Below are positions 41,892 to 50,572 of a stretch of DNA of 64,000 nucleotides, piece after piece; within the stretch, counting starts at the first letter, position 1, and the number at the start of each line of letters is the position of its first letter. Position numbers and translations under genes: made by a program. This DNA comes from Pedobacter sp. MR2016-24 (GTDB lineage: Bacteria; Bacteroidota; Bacteroidia; Sphingobacteriales; Sphingobacteriaceae). Where the stretch lies: positions 248,001 to 312,000 of the forward strand of contig NZ_JAPIVO010000001.1 of assembly GCF_026239655.1 (NCBI RefSeq), given 5' to 3'. The notes beneath the pieces are model-generated. The model saw only the letters and a program-made list of their open reading frames with translations, was not told the DNA's origin and searched no databases.

Positions 41892-43072
41892 TATATAATA
41901 GCTGTAAATAATTCTTTAAGCTGGGCTTTTACGTTTTCGGGAGAGTAACTCTGAATTGAATCATAGGCTGCCTTATTTATTTTTGACCATAACTCCTCAT
42001 TATTATATAATAAAATGATTTTCCTGGAAAATTCCAAACTGTCATCCGCGCTTAGTACATTAAGCCCGTCTGTTAAATTCATCCCCTCAAGTCCTATGGC
42101 AGTGGAAACAATTGGCAAACCAAATTCAAGACTCTGACCAATCTTTCCCTTCATACCTGCCCCATATCTTAATGGTGCAATAAAAACTCTGCTATTAAGA
42201 AAGTATGAAGATACATCATTGAGATAACCTGGAACAATGACTTTTTCTGAGGCAAGCGCAAGGACTTCAGCAGATGGATCACTACCTAATAAATAAACAG
42301 GAATATCACCTAATTTATGCCAGACCATTGGCATAATATCATTAATTAACCACTTTACTGCATCTATATTAGGGTCATGTTTATAGCCTCCTATAAATAA
42401 CAACCCCTTCCTCTCCGGAAAGGGAACCTGATTTAGGATTTGAACTGTTTCGTGAACATTTGGAATTACCGTAACATTTTTTATTCCTTCTTCGGCCAAT
42501 ATATTTTTTTCAATTTCAGTAACAACAATAGTTGCATTACTAGAGACGGCAAGTCCCAATTCCAGTTTTTTCGTTTTTAGAGCTTTCTTTTTTAGCTTTG
42601 AATCGTTATGGTTTTCTGCCTGACGCAGCATTCTCAGATAATGAAGATCCACCGTATCGAATATTGTTTTTGTTTTCCTACGCAGCAGTTTCTGGTATTT
42701 GTGATTAAGAGCAGGCCTTGATATCCATGCATAATCTATTGTATCAAGACGTTGTTTCAGGAGCGCTATGTTTTTAACAGCAGGAGTGCTGATAAGCACT
42801 TCTATATCCATCCTTTTAAGGTCATCATAGTATGGCAAAGTTGCTTTTCCATCTTCAGGAAAAAAAATCACGTTAAATCCTATTTCCCTGAATAATTTTA
42901 ACAGCTCAAATAATCTTTTTGATCCGGATGATTTATCATAATACGGCACATAATCGTCTATAACTAATAATGTCTTCACCTTGGAATCTTCAGAAAATGA
43001 CAATTTATGATTTTCAGAAGATTTGGGAAATCTTAGTAGCTGAGCTATATTCTTTACTATATTTTTAATCAT
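41891..43072 (-). CDS. GT4-like glycosyltransferase
   Basis: A 393-residue GT-B protein. LLVIDDYVPYYDKSSGSKRLFELL (begins about 35) is a GT4-type N-terminal loop. The C-terminal domain has LLFIGGYKHDPNIDAVKWLI, APLRYGAGMKGKIGQSLEFGLPIVST (about 308-333) and a GT1-fold acidic region. In the glycan operon, it overlaps the next gene by one base and follows a GT2 gene after 20 bp. Specificity is unknown. Confidence 0.87.
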   Translation of the reverse strand: MIKNIVKNIAQLLRFPKSSENHKLSFSEDSKVKTLLVIDDYVPYYDKSSGSKRLFELLKLFREIGFNVIFFPEDGKATLPYYDDLKRMDIEVLISTPAVKNIALLKQRLDTIDYAWISRPALNHKYQKLLRRKTKTIFDTVDLHYLRMLRQAENHNDSKLKKKALKTKKLELGLAVSSNATIVVTEIEKNILAEEGIKNVTVIPNVHETVQILNQVPFPERKGLLFIGGYKHDPNIDAVKWLINDIMPMVWHKLGDIPVYLLGSDPSAEVLALASEKVIVPGYLNDVSSYFLNSRVFIAPLRYGAGMKGKIGQSLEFGLPIVSTAIGLEGMNLTDGLNVLSADDSLEFSRKIILLYNNEELWSKINKAAYDSIQSYSPENVKAQLKELFTAII

Positions 43073-43092
43073 TGATATGAGTTAGGATGCGT

Positions 43093-43971
43093 TTAACTTT
43101 GACTCTCTTTGATAATGAATTTTATCCGTGAAAATAACGACTTCTTTCTGGTGTAAAATATTTTTTCCGAGTTAGCTATCAATAAATAACACAAGTAAAA
43201 GGAGAAAGTGGTATTCAGTAATAATTGGTAGGCATGCAAAAGTTTACTGATTAAATATTCAGTTTCTTTTGGATTGAGAGGGTGATCACGAAATATGTTC
43301 AGGTTTCTGACTCTCCTGTCTTTATCATTTATGGTATCTTTTACTGTAGAGTTTGAAAGGTGTCTCCTATGATACACCAGTGTATCCATTATAAAATCAA
43401 GGCGACCTAGACATGCTGCTGTATAAGCCATCCACCAATCGTAATACATATTTTCAGGAAATGGGCCTGTGTGTGATAAAAGCTCTTTATTAAAAAAGCA
43501 GGCGTGGCCAGAAATTGAATTATTGTAAAGTAGGTAAGCGGTACATTGTCCTTTCACAAAACGATGACCATCAGACATCTTTCCTGTAAGAGATCCATTA
43601 TGGTCTATAATTGCTGAGTCGTGGTATAGGAGGAGGTTATCATCTATGCTGGCCATCATCAGGGATATTTTATGTAAATCCCAGATATCATCCTGATCTG
43701 CTATGGCAATAAAACTACCCTTACAGAGCGAAAGTGCTCGTGCAAAATTTTTGTTAAAGCCTAAATTTTCCTCGTTTTTGTACAACCTGATCTGATCATT
43801 TCTTTGCTGATACTGTTCCAATAAAGTGTAAGTACCATCACTGGAACAATCATCCACAATGACAATTTCTAAGCTTGGATAATCCTGCTCAGTAAGTGAG
43901 TCTAATTGCTCTCTGAGATATTTTTCTCCATTATAAGTACATACCGCAATTGAAATTAATGCTGGTTCCAT
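43093..43971 (-). CDS. GT2 family glycosyltransferase
   Basis: A 292-residue GT-A protein: SIAVCTYNGEKYLREQLDSL (about 7-26), LEIVIVDDCSSDGTYTLL, and IAIADQDDIWDLHKI with the metal-binding DQDD. This is the RfbF/WcaA type seen in rhamnosyl-type transferases. It shares one base with the end of the upstream gene (TAATG), so translation is coupled. It is within the glycan operon. Confidence 0.9.
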   Translation of the reverse strand: MEPALISIAVCTYNGEKYLREQLDSLTEQDYPSLEIVIVDDCSSDGTYTLLEQYQQRNDQIRLYKNEENLGFNKNFARALSLCKGSFIAIADQDDIWDLHKISLMMASIDDNLLLYHDSAIIDHNGSLTGKMSDGHRFVKGQCTAYLLYNNSISGHACFFNKELLSHTGPFPENMYYDWWMAYTAACLGRLDFIMDTLVYHRRHLSNSTVKDTINDKDRRVRNLNIFRDHPLNPKETEYLISKLLHAYQLLLNTTFSFYLCYLLIANSEKIFYTRKKSLFSRIKFIIKESQS

Positions 43972-44771
43972 TAGCTGGTCTTTTTCTTAAAACCATTATA
44001 CATTCTCACAAAAAACAACGATATGGGATTTCCCATCAGTCTGCCGATTAAGGAGCCTGAAAGATGGAATACGGTGATATTGGTTTGTAACCAGCGACTT
44101 CTGAAAAAATGATTATATTTTTTAATAAGCGCGTTACGGGTCTTATAAAAGTCTTTGTCGGGATTACCCCTGCTTTTATGCGTCAGATCAAAATCAATTA
44201 CATACGCGGAGTAGCCTTTAATACTAGCTTGCAAACATAATTCCGTTCCATATAGATGAAAGCCTGTTAAGTCGCTGGACAGGCTTAAACTCGCTTCGTT
44301 CTTAACCAATAGAAAATTTTCGTCCAGCGTATTCACCGCCAGGGGGAATTTACCTTTACTATTTAGAGGACCATTGGGGTAGGTAATATGGTAAACAATA
44401 TGATTCGGGCCGGCAGCACCTGCATTGCCACAAACAGCCCATTTGGGATCTATGTGATCAAGCTGATTTAAGCGCGATTTCAGAGCATCGAAATCATCTT
44501 TATGAATCAGTACATCCTGATGGCATATAATAATATATTTGCCATTAGATTGGCGTAAAAATTGATTTAGACCCTTGTAAGCATCAAAAGTACAACCTTC
44601 ACTATTGTCGATATATAAAAACTCACAATTCTCGGTGCTGAAACCTTTATTAATAAAAGTAGCCAGCATCTCGGAATACTCATCTTTTCGGGTTACCAGC
44701 GTACAAATTGAAAATTCAAAAGGATATTCTGGCGACTTAACAGACCTGGATATATCGATTAAATTATTCAT
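43971..44771 (-). CDS. glycosyltransferase-like protein (GT2-like)
   Basis: A 266-residue protein. FSICTLVTRKDEYSEMLATF (about 19-38), CEFLYIDNSEGCTFDAYK and KYIIICHQDVLIHKDDFDAL (about 94-113) follow the GT-A layout, with HQDV in place of the usual DxD-like motif. The second half, VNTLDENFLLVKN and the LTHKSRGNPDKDF segment, resembles acceptor-side GT2 sequences. It lies between the ABC exporter (2 bp upstream) and a GT2 gene (1-bp overlap). The unusual metal motif leaves the activity less certain than for its neighbours. Confidence 0.72.
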   Translation of the reverse strand: MNNLIDISRSVKSPEYPFEFSICTLVTRKDEYSEMLATFINKGFSTENCEFLYIDNSEGCTFDAYKGLNQFLRQSNGKYIIICHQDVLIHKDDFDALKSRLNQLDHIDPKWAVCGNAGAAGPNHIVYHITYPNGPLNSKGKFPLAVNTLDENFLLVKNEASLSLSSDLTGFHLYGTELCLQASIKGYSAYVIDFDLTHKSRGNPDKDFYKTRNALIKKYNHFFRSRWLQTNITVFHLSGSLIGRLMGNPISLFFVRMYNGFKKKTS

Positions 44772-44773
44772 AG

Positions 44774-46603
44774 TTAGTCAGTAAAAGCCTGCATATCTAT
44801 AAGACGTTTGTACAAACCGTTATGAGCGATAAGCTCTGTATGACTTCCCATTTCTTTAACCTGCCCCTGATCAATAACAGCTATAACGTTTGCGTGCTGG
44901 ATGGTACTTAGCCTGTGTGCAATTACGATAGAAGTACGGTTTTGCATTAAATTGTTGAGTGCTTCCTGCACCAGTTTTTCAGATTCTGTATCTAATGCTG
45001 ATGTTGCTTCATCCAATAGCATGATCGGAGGATTTGCCAGTACGGCACGGGCAATACAGATTCTTTGTCTTTGTCCGCCAGATAACCTGTTGCCTCTGTC
45101 ACCAACAAACGTATGGTAACCGTTTTCCTGCTTTACGACAAATTCATGTGCATTTGCAATTTTTGCGGCAGCTGTAACTTCTTCCTGCGTAGCATCTGGT
45201 CTTGCAAAGGCTATATTATTAAAAATGGTATCGTTAAATAAAAAGGACTCCTGGTTTACAATACCCATTTGTGACCTGAGACTTTCTGCGGTGATATCCT
45301 TGTAATCCAGACCGTCAATTCTTACAGTTCCTGATTTTGGATCATGGAATCTAGGTAAGAGATCCATCAGTGTACTTTTTCCACCCCCGGAAGGACCGAC
45401 CAAAGCAACCGTCTGCCCCTTGGTTATCTTTATGTTAATACCCTTCAAAACTTCATTGGTGCCATAATTGAAATAGACATTATCGAGTGTTAGCGATTCC
45501 TTGAAACCAGCTATTTCAATAGCATCGGACTTGTTTTCAAAATCCGGTTTAGTATCTATTAAGGCCAGGACTCTTTCCCCCGCTGCAATCCCGGAATGTA
45601 TACCACTAAAAGAGTCACTGATAGCTTTTACAGGCTGCATTACCTGAGAAAATATGGCTATGTACATTATAAATTGCGCTGGACTAAATTCTTTACTTCC
45701 TGAAATAACCAGTCCCCCGCCATATAATACGATAAAAACTACCACCAGAATACCTAAGGATTGTGAAACTGGAGAAGCCAATTGCTGTCGGCGTGCCATT
45801 TTCCGGTTAAGGTTGGAGTAAAACTCATTTTCCTGATGAAATTTATCCTTAATAGCCGGGGTCGAATTAAAGGCTTTAATAATTTTGATCCCGCTTAATG
45901 CTTCGTCCAGGAATCCAATCATTTTTGCAAAAGATTCATGAGCTTCAGTTGCCTGAGCTTTCAAACGCTTAACAATTTTGCTGATGATTAGTCCAGATAC
46001 AGGGATGACAAGCAATGAAAAAAGTGTAAGTTTTACAGATATACTGAGCAAAACAACAACAAAGAATATCAGCTGGATGGGTTCTTTAAACAAGACCTGT
46101 AAAGTGTTAGTCACGGTATATTGTACAACCTGTACATCGGATGATACTTTGGACATAATGTCTCCCTTACGCTCATTATTGAAATAACCTATGTTAAGAT
46201 CCATGATATTATTAAATACTTTTTTACGAAGATTGAGAAGGGTGTGCACCCTTAGATCTTCCATAAAACGCTGAGATAAGTAACGGAAAAGGTTTCCCAG
46301 GATGACTGATGCAAGTATCACGCTACATACGATTTGCAATGTTTCCAGTTTTCCATTGTGGACAATAGAATAATCAACGTAGTGATTAAATTTGGCAAGA
46401 AGGTCAAAACTTGAAGCCGATGTTTTAATCAGGGCTGTACTTGCAGAAGCGTCTTTTGTTGCAAAAAGTGTATTTAATAATGGTGTTAGAAGCGTGAAGT
46501 TAAATGTATTAAAAAACACAGCTAATAATGTGGCAATGATATAAGGGATTGCAAACTTTTCTATGGGCTTTGCAAAGGATAATAAACGAAAATATATTTT
46601 CAT
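44774..46603 (-). CDS. ABC exporter/flippase, fused permease-ATPase (MsbA/PglK-like)
   Basis: A 609-residue half transporter: a six-helix membrane domain (about 15-330) and an ATPase domain with Walker A GPSGGGKSTLMDLL (about 405-418), signature LSGGQRQRICIARA, Walker B IMLLDEATSALD and IAHRLSTIQHANV. The start at 46603 (MKIYFRLLSFAKP) is preferred over the upstream in-frame ATG because of the family-like N-terminus. Placed in the middle of a glycan operon, it most likely flips a lipid-linked oligosaccharide or lipid A-core, but that is inference. No separate Wzx flippase or Wzy polymerase is in the window. Confidence 0.9.
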   Translation of the reverse strand: MKIYFRLLSFAKPIEKFAIPYIIATLLAVFFNTFNFTLLTPLLNTLFATKDASASTALIKTSASSFDLLAKFNHYVDYSIVHNGKLETLQIVCSVILASVILGNLFRYLSQRFMEDLRVHTLLNLRKKVFNNIMDLNIGYFNNERKGDIMSKVSSDVQVVQYTVTNTLQVLFKEPIQLIFFVVVLLSISVKLTLFSLLVIPVSGLIISKIVKRLKAQATEAHESFAKMIGFLDEALSGIKIIKAFNSTPAIKDKFHQENEFYSNLNRKMARRQQLASPVSQSLGILVVVFIVLYGGGLVISGSKEFSPAQFIMYIAIFSQVMQPVKAISDSFSGIHSGIAAGERVLALIDTKPDFENKSDAIEIAGFKESLTLDNVYFNYGTNEVLKGINIKITKGQTVALVGPSGGGKSTLMDLLPRFHDPKSGTVRIDGLDYKDITAESLRSQMGIVNQESFLFNDTIFNNIAFARPDATQEEVTAAAKIANAHEFVVKQENGYHTFVGDRGNRLSGGQRQRICIARAVLANPPIMLLDEATSALDTESEKLVQEALNNLMQNRTSIVIAHRLSTIQHANVIAVIDQGQVKEMGSHTELIAHNGLYKRLIDMQAFTD

Positions 46604-46669
46604 GTAATATTTTAAAGGTTCGTATGAAAGAAACAGGTGCAAATATAAGGTTTATTTATGACGGAGTAT

Positions 46670-47482
46670 TTATATGATGTTCCTGAAGCACTGAGCGAAC
46701 TTTTTAAAGTCGCTTGCATGTATGGACTTGCTTTTATCAAAGATCCAATAGAGATCTCTGTCTTGATAAAAAGCGGCCATTAGAGAAAACGTACTTGGCG
46801 GACCAATAATATAATCACAGCAGGATAACAGGTAAAGATCTTCTGCCGGACTGCCATTTAACAAATGAACCTGCTGCTGTAAGCTTTGTTCAAAGTATTT
46901 TTTGTCTACATTTTTGTCATTGGTAACGATGAAAATATCAGCATTGCCGATTTTTTCTTTATCAATGAAGTCTGCAATTAAGGTTGCATATTCCTGGTCG
47001 GATAAAAGATATTTCCCGCCATGCCATTTCGCATAATCTCCCCTTCGTATATGTATGCCAATCCGCTTATTACCTGATTGATTCGCTGTCAGGTAAGCAT
47101 TCACGGGTTTGGTAACTTTTCCCTTAAAGCCAAATAGCGCTTTGATCTCTTCTCTGTAGCTAAGGAATAACTCGTAATCTCTAAAACCCCAGCCGTCGGC
47201 CAGGATCATCTTCTTACTTTTTAACAAGCTAATTTTTTCCTGCTGATTTTCTTCAGGGTTGTTGAATTCCACTCTGGGAATGAGTTTTAACTTTGTCCCG
47301 TATTTAGCAAACAGATAAGTAAATATGGTATATCCTTTTTCATCACTGATTTTGAAATCAAGGTACTTATAGCAGAAGCGCATACCTACAATAGGAATAT
47401 TATTTTTTCGGGCGAAGGCATAAAAATGTCCAAATTGAAGCATGTTGTTGCACATCTGACCATATCCGGTTATAAAGATCAT
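46670..47482 (-). CDS. GT11-type fucosyltransferase-like protein
   Basis: A 270-residue protein with the GT11 pattern: GYGQMCNNMLQFGHFYAFAR (about 6-25) for the N-terminal loop and KRIGIHIRRGDYAKWHGGKY (about 139-158), the HxRRGDY motif that binds GDP-fucose. The C-terminal CDYIIGPPSTFSLMAAFYQ segment is the family's phosphate-binding block. It probably attaches an alpha-1,2-linked deoxyhexose in the glycan. It lies in the operon between the ABC exporter and a GT2 gene. Confidence 0.87.
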   Translation of the reverse strand: MIFITGYGQMCNNMLQFGHFYAFARKNNIPIVGMRFCYKYLDFKISDEKGYTIFTYLFAKYGTKLKLIPRVEFNNPEENQQEKISLLKSKKMILADGWGFRDYELFLSYREEIKALFGFKGKVTKPVNAYLTANQSGNKRIGIHIRRGDYAKWHGGKYLLSDQEYATLIADFIDKEKIGNADIFIVTNDKNVDKKYFEQSLQQQVHLLNGSPAEDLYLLSCCDYIIGPPSTFSLMAAFYQDRDLYWIFDKSKSIHASDFKKFAQCFRNII

Positions 47483-47493
47483 AATTTAGATGT

Positions 47494-48228
47494 TTATGAT
47501 TTAATGAGGTTTTTATATTTCAGGAATGTACCCATAGCATTGTAGAAACTGATGTCGAGCCCAAAACGCCCATCCAAAAAGCCACGCTTGATAAAGTATG
47601 ATTTTATAAAGCTGACCAGGGGAGAAAAAATCATTTTCAGTACTGCAGCAAATTTGCTGGCGTTTTTTTTACTTATAGCTCCTAAGTGAGCGTACAGATA
47701 GGTCTTTGCTTTCAATTCTGCTTTACTGCGGTAAGCATAATGTAACAGAGAGCTGGAAAGGTAAGTTATCTTTTGATTGCTGTTTAGTATTAGTTGCTCA
47801 TGGCTGGCGCTATCATTCCATAGCGTTTCTTTTGGAAATAGTCTTGTCTTTTTGTCGGGATACCATGCTCCGTACCGGATCCACTTACCACAATAATTGT
47901 TGAGCCGCTTAAAGCCATATACTCCATTAAGCTGATTTTTGATGCTGTTGAGCTCAATAATCAGGTCGCCCGAAAGTTCTTCATCTGAATCAAGGGATAA
48001 AATATAGGCTCCGCTTGCGGCACGGTGACCCAGGTTTTTCGTCGGGCCATAACCCAGCCATTCAGTATGAATAATCGTGCAGCTATACTCCTGAGCGATA
48101 GTCAGTGTCAAGTCTGTGCTGCCAGAGTCGACAATGATAATCTCATCAGCCACTTTAATCAGACTGTCCAGACATTGTTTCAAAGTGCTGGCGGAGTTTT
48201 TCGTAATTACAACTGCGGAAATTTGCAT
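47494..48228 (-). CDS. GT2 family glycosyltransferase (WaaE/KdtX-like)
   Basis: A 244-residue protein: ISAVVITKNSASTLKQCLDSL (from residue 3), IIIVDSGSTDLTLTIA, TEWLGYGPTKNLGHRAA (about 61-77) and YILSLDSDEELSGDL (metal-binding DSDE). The order matches the WaaE-type core transferases of LPS, which add a glucose or similar sugar to the inner core. In the glycan operon with 9 bp to the next GT2 gene upstream. Confidence 0.9.
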   Translation of the reverse strand: MQISAVVITKNSASTLKQCLDSLIKVADEIIIVDSGSTDLTLTIAQEYSCTIIHTEWLGYGPTKNLGHRAASGAYILSLDSDEELSGDLIIELNSIKNQLNGVYGFKRLNNYCGKWIRYGAWYPDKKTRLFPKETLWNDSASHEQLILNSNQKITYLSSSLLHYAYRSKAELKAKTYLYAHLGAISKKNASKFAAVLKMIFSPLVSFIKSYFIKRGFLDGRFGLDISFYNAMGTFLKYKNLIKS

Positions 48229-48237
48229 GTAAGCCTT

Positions 48238-49227
48238 TTAGGAGTGTATACGTTTTAGGGTGGCCGTTTTATATTCTTTCAATAATGAAAAGAGGTCTTT
48301 TTTAGGTGCCCCATTTTTATTCAATAACATATTGAATGCTGATTTTGATTTTTCCGCATCATTGGCTGTATTCACAAAAGTTGAAAAAGCCTTTATATAG
48401 CTGAAATTTAAGCTGAGTGTCCGCGCTAAAATCTCCAGCACGGTCTGAAAATACCAGAAAAATAATTGTGATCCATTCAGGTGGATGAAATGCAGATAGA
48501 ATTTATTTCGGAGCGTTAAATACTTGATTTTTTGTTTTTTGTTGTACTTATTGATAGTTGTAGAAATCTGATGCATACACTTTGAGGATGGGACATAATA
48601 CATTTTCCAGCCCATTCTGAGTGCTCTTACAGATAATTCCACATCTTCTACATAAAATGGGCTGAATAAATCATCATATCCATTTAACATTAAAAGCTTT
48701 TTTCTGTCGATCAGTGCATTGGTACCGGAAAGAAACATAGTTAGTAATGGAAGTGGACCAGCAGCCGTAACCGGATCAACAAAGTAATTCTCATTTGCTT
48801 TTATTTTGAATAAATGTCTGTTGATGATTTTACCTCCGCCCTGCAATACGTCACTATTCCAGTTCAGTACCGCGCCGTTAACACCAAAAGTATCGAGTAG
48901 TTTAAATAAAGGAAGCTGAGCTTCAAAATATCCCGGTAATAATTTTACGTCGTTATTCAGTATAAATACAAGGTCTTTTGTAGCTGCTTTTATCCCTTTA
49001 TTAACAGTACCTGAGAAGCCAAGATTAATTTCGTTTGCCAGGATGATAACATCGGAGAAGTTTTTCTTTATAAAAGCAATAGAGTCATCAGTAGAATTAT
49101 CATCAACAACTATAATTTCGGAAGGAAGAGAGACCGTTGATAAAGAATTGATTACGCTCGGTAACACATCAGCCAGCAAGGATTTGCCATTATAATTTGG
49201 AATAACTACAGAAATACTAAAACTCAT
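48238..49227 (-). CDS. GT2 family glycosyltransferase
   Basis: A 329-residue protein: ISVVIPNYNGKSLLADVLPSV (about 5-25), IIVVDDNSTDDSIAFI, LGFSGTVNKGIKAATKDLVFILNNDVKLL (N-N-D metal site) and FSPFYVEDVELSVRALRMGWK (about 189-209) with the conserved ED. It is the first gene of the eleven-gene minus-strand operon and is divergent from meaB; a -7 box lies upstream. A GT2 at the head of such an operon often acts late in assembly; the order of action here is unknown. Confidence 0.9.
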   Translation of the reverse strand: MSFSISVVIPNYNGKSLLADVLPSVINSLSTVSLPSEIIVVDDNSTDDSIAFIKKNFSDVIILANEINLGFSGTVNKGIKAATKDLVFILNNDVKLLPGYFEAQLPLFKLLDTFGVNGAVLNWNSDVLQGGGKIINRHLFKIKANENYFVDPVTAAGPLPLLTMFLSGTNALIDRKKLLMLNGYDDLFSPFYVEDVELSVRALRMGWKMYYVPSSKCMHQISTTINKYNKKQKIKYLTLRNKFYLHFIHLNGSQLFFWYFQTVLEILARTLSLNFSYIKAFSTFVNTANDAEKSKSAFNMLLNKNGAPKKDLFSLLKEYKTATLKRIHS

Positions 49228-49261
49228 TCACCTAATAATTACGATATTGCTTCTTTTTGTA

Positions 49262-49269
49262 CAAAGATA
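49262..49269 (-). promoter_or_regulatory. -7 box of the glycan operon
   Basis: Minus-strand TATCTTTG (plus CAAAGATA) fits TAnnTTTG and lies 35 bp before the first ATG (49227). It lies 11 bp before the meaB start, so the two units share a compact divergent region. No clear -33 TTG. Confidence 0.5.
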
Positions 49270-49279
49270 ACTATTATTA

Positions 49280-50167
49280 ATGCATTCATCTTCCCAGTTG
49301 CATACGGAATTAAAACAAGGCAGCTTTAGCGCATTGGCCAGGATACTTACCCTGGTAGAGAATAGTATTGCTCCGGCTGGAGACTTATTGAGGGTGCTGG
49401 AAGTAGGCAATACAACAGTCATCGGAATAACCGGGCCGCCAGGTGCAGGTAAAAGTACTTTGGTAAATGCAATCACTACACGGATTGTTCAGGAAAATAA
49501 AAAAATTGCCATTCTGGCGGTAGACCCTACCTCGCCTTTCAACTTTGGTTCTCTGTTGGGAGACCGTATCCGTATGTCTCAGCAGTTCAATAATCCCAAT
49601 GTTTTCATAAGGTCAGTGGCAACACGGGGAGCGTTGGGAGGAATCTCTGCTAAAACGATTGAAATGGTCGATGTGATGAAATCTGCCGGTTTCGATTTGA
49701 TTATTGTAGAAACTGTTGGCGTTGGACAGTCTGAACTGGAAATCGCAGGATTGGCCGATCGTACCGCAGTGGTGCTGGTTCCGGAATCGGGCGACGAAAT
49801 ACAAAATATCAAATCTGGTCTGATGGAAATTGCAGATGCATTTATTGTAAATAAGGCCGACCGTGAAGGAGCAGCTACCTTTGCCAATAACCTGAAAAAG
49901 CTGGTGCATCATCAGGAACCTGCCATTCCTGTATTTAGCACTGTGGCAGACAAAAGTGAAGGTATAGCTGAAGTATGCCACTGGTTATTAGGCCCGGGTC
50001 TGGTAGAAAATAAGCGCAGACCATTTCTTTTAGCTGAAAAGGCATATAAAATAATACAACAGCAAAGAATGAAAGATGTAGATAAAGATAGGTTGCGAAA
50101 TGAAATCGCAGATGCTTCAGTTATTCCGGGTTTCAATATTTATAAATTTACTGATAATTGGTTTTAG
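49280..50167 (+). CDS. meaB: methylmalonyl-CoA mutase-associated GTPase MeaB
   Basis: G3E-type P-loop GTPase that guards methylmalonyl-CoA mutase during B12 loading and repair. The 295-residue protein has GITGPPGAGKSTLVNAI (about 50-66), VDPTSPFNFGSLLGDRIRM, ETVGVGQSE and the NKAD guanine-specificity motif. The C-terminal dimer arm is shorter than in the longest homologues. The mutase subunits are not in the window. Divergent from the glycan operon; a terminator follows. Confidence 0.94.
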   Translation: MHSSSQLHTELKQGSFSALARILTLVENSIAPAGDLLRVLEVGNTTVIGITGPPGAGKSTLVNAITTRIVQENKKIAILAVDPTSPFNFGSLLGDRIRMSQQFNNPNVFIRSVATRGALGGISAKTIEMVDVMKSAGFDLIIVETVGVGQSELEIAGLADRTAVVLVPESGDEIQNIKSGLMEIADAFIVNKADREGAATFANNLKKLVHHQEPAIPVFSTVADKSEGIAEVCHWLLGPGLVENKRRPFLLAEKAYKIIQQQRMKDVDKDRLRNEIADASVIPGFNIYKFTDNWF

Positions 50168-50189
50168 TATCTGTTGTTGTAGGCAGGCT

Positions 50190-50210
50190 GTCTGAAAAAA
50201 CAGACTTTTT
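50190..50210 (+). terminator. terminator of meaB
   Basis: GTCTG (50190-50194), A6 loop, CAGAC (50201-50205), then TTTTT. Confidence 0.8.
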
Positions 50211-50487
50211 GGAGCCCGGCGTCAGGAATATTGTTAATGATTGTTAAATATTTAGTACTCATAATTGTCAGTATCTCCTGATCTCCAGAGTTGAGATTGA
50301 TGTGACAAAATATGTAGCACTAATTTATTTATATGTCATATGTCTTTAAATGGTTGATGTGTAATATTTTATGTTATTTTTTTGCTAACAAAACATCAAC
50401 AAATCATCCTTTATTCCCTAATATGACAACGATCATTCATACCATTTTTGAATTTTTATAAATTTGGAACGGTGTTTGTATACCCTG
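50211..50487. other. gene-free upstream region of the OmpA gene
   Basis: AT-rich, without an ORF of coding character. It holds an inverted repeat GTTGATGT (50353-50360)/ACATCAAC (50393-50400) with inner TGTTA/TAACA. This is a possible regulator site or structured RNA end; I cannot assign it. The ompA promoter follows. Confidence 0.45.
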
Positions 50488-50517
50488 TTGTGAGAATTAA
50501 AAATTTGTTTAATTTTG
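50488..50517 (+). promoter_or_regulatory. strong promoter of the OmpA gene
   Basis: TTG (50488-50490), 19-bp spacer and TAATTTTG (50510-50517), matching the Bacteroidota consensus in both elements. The leader is about 50 nt. The gene's codon choice suggests high expression, in line with this. Confidence 0.8.
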
Positions 50518-50572
50518 CTACACAAAAAAATTATACAATTTAAATTTGTTTAACCTTAAAAAAAGAAAAATT

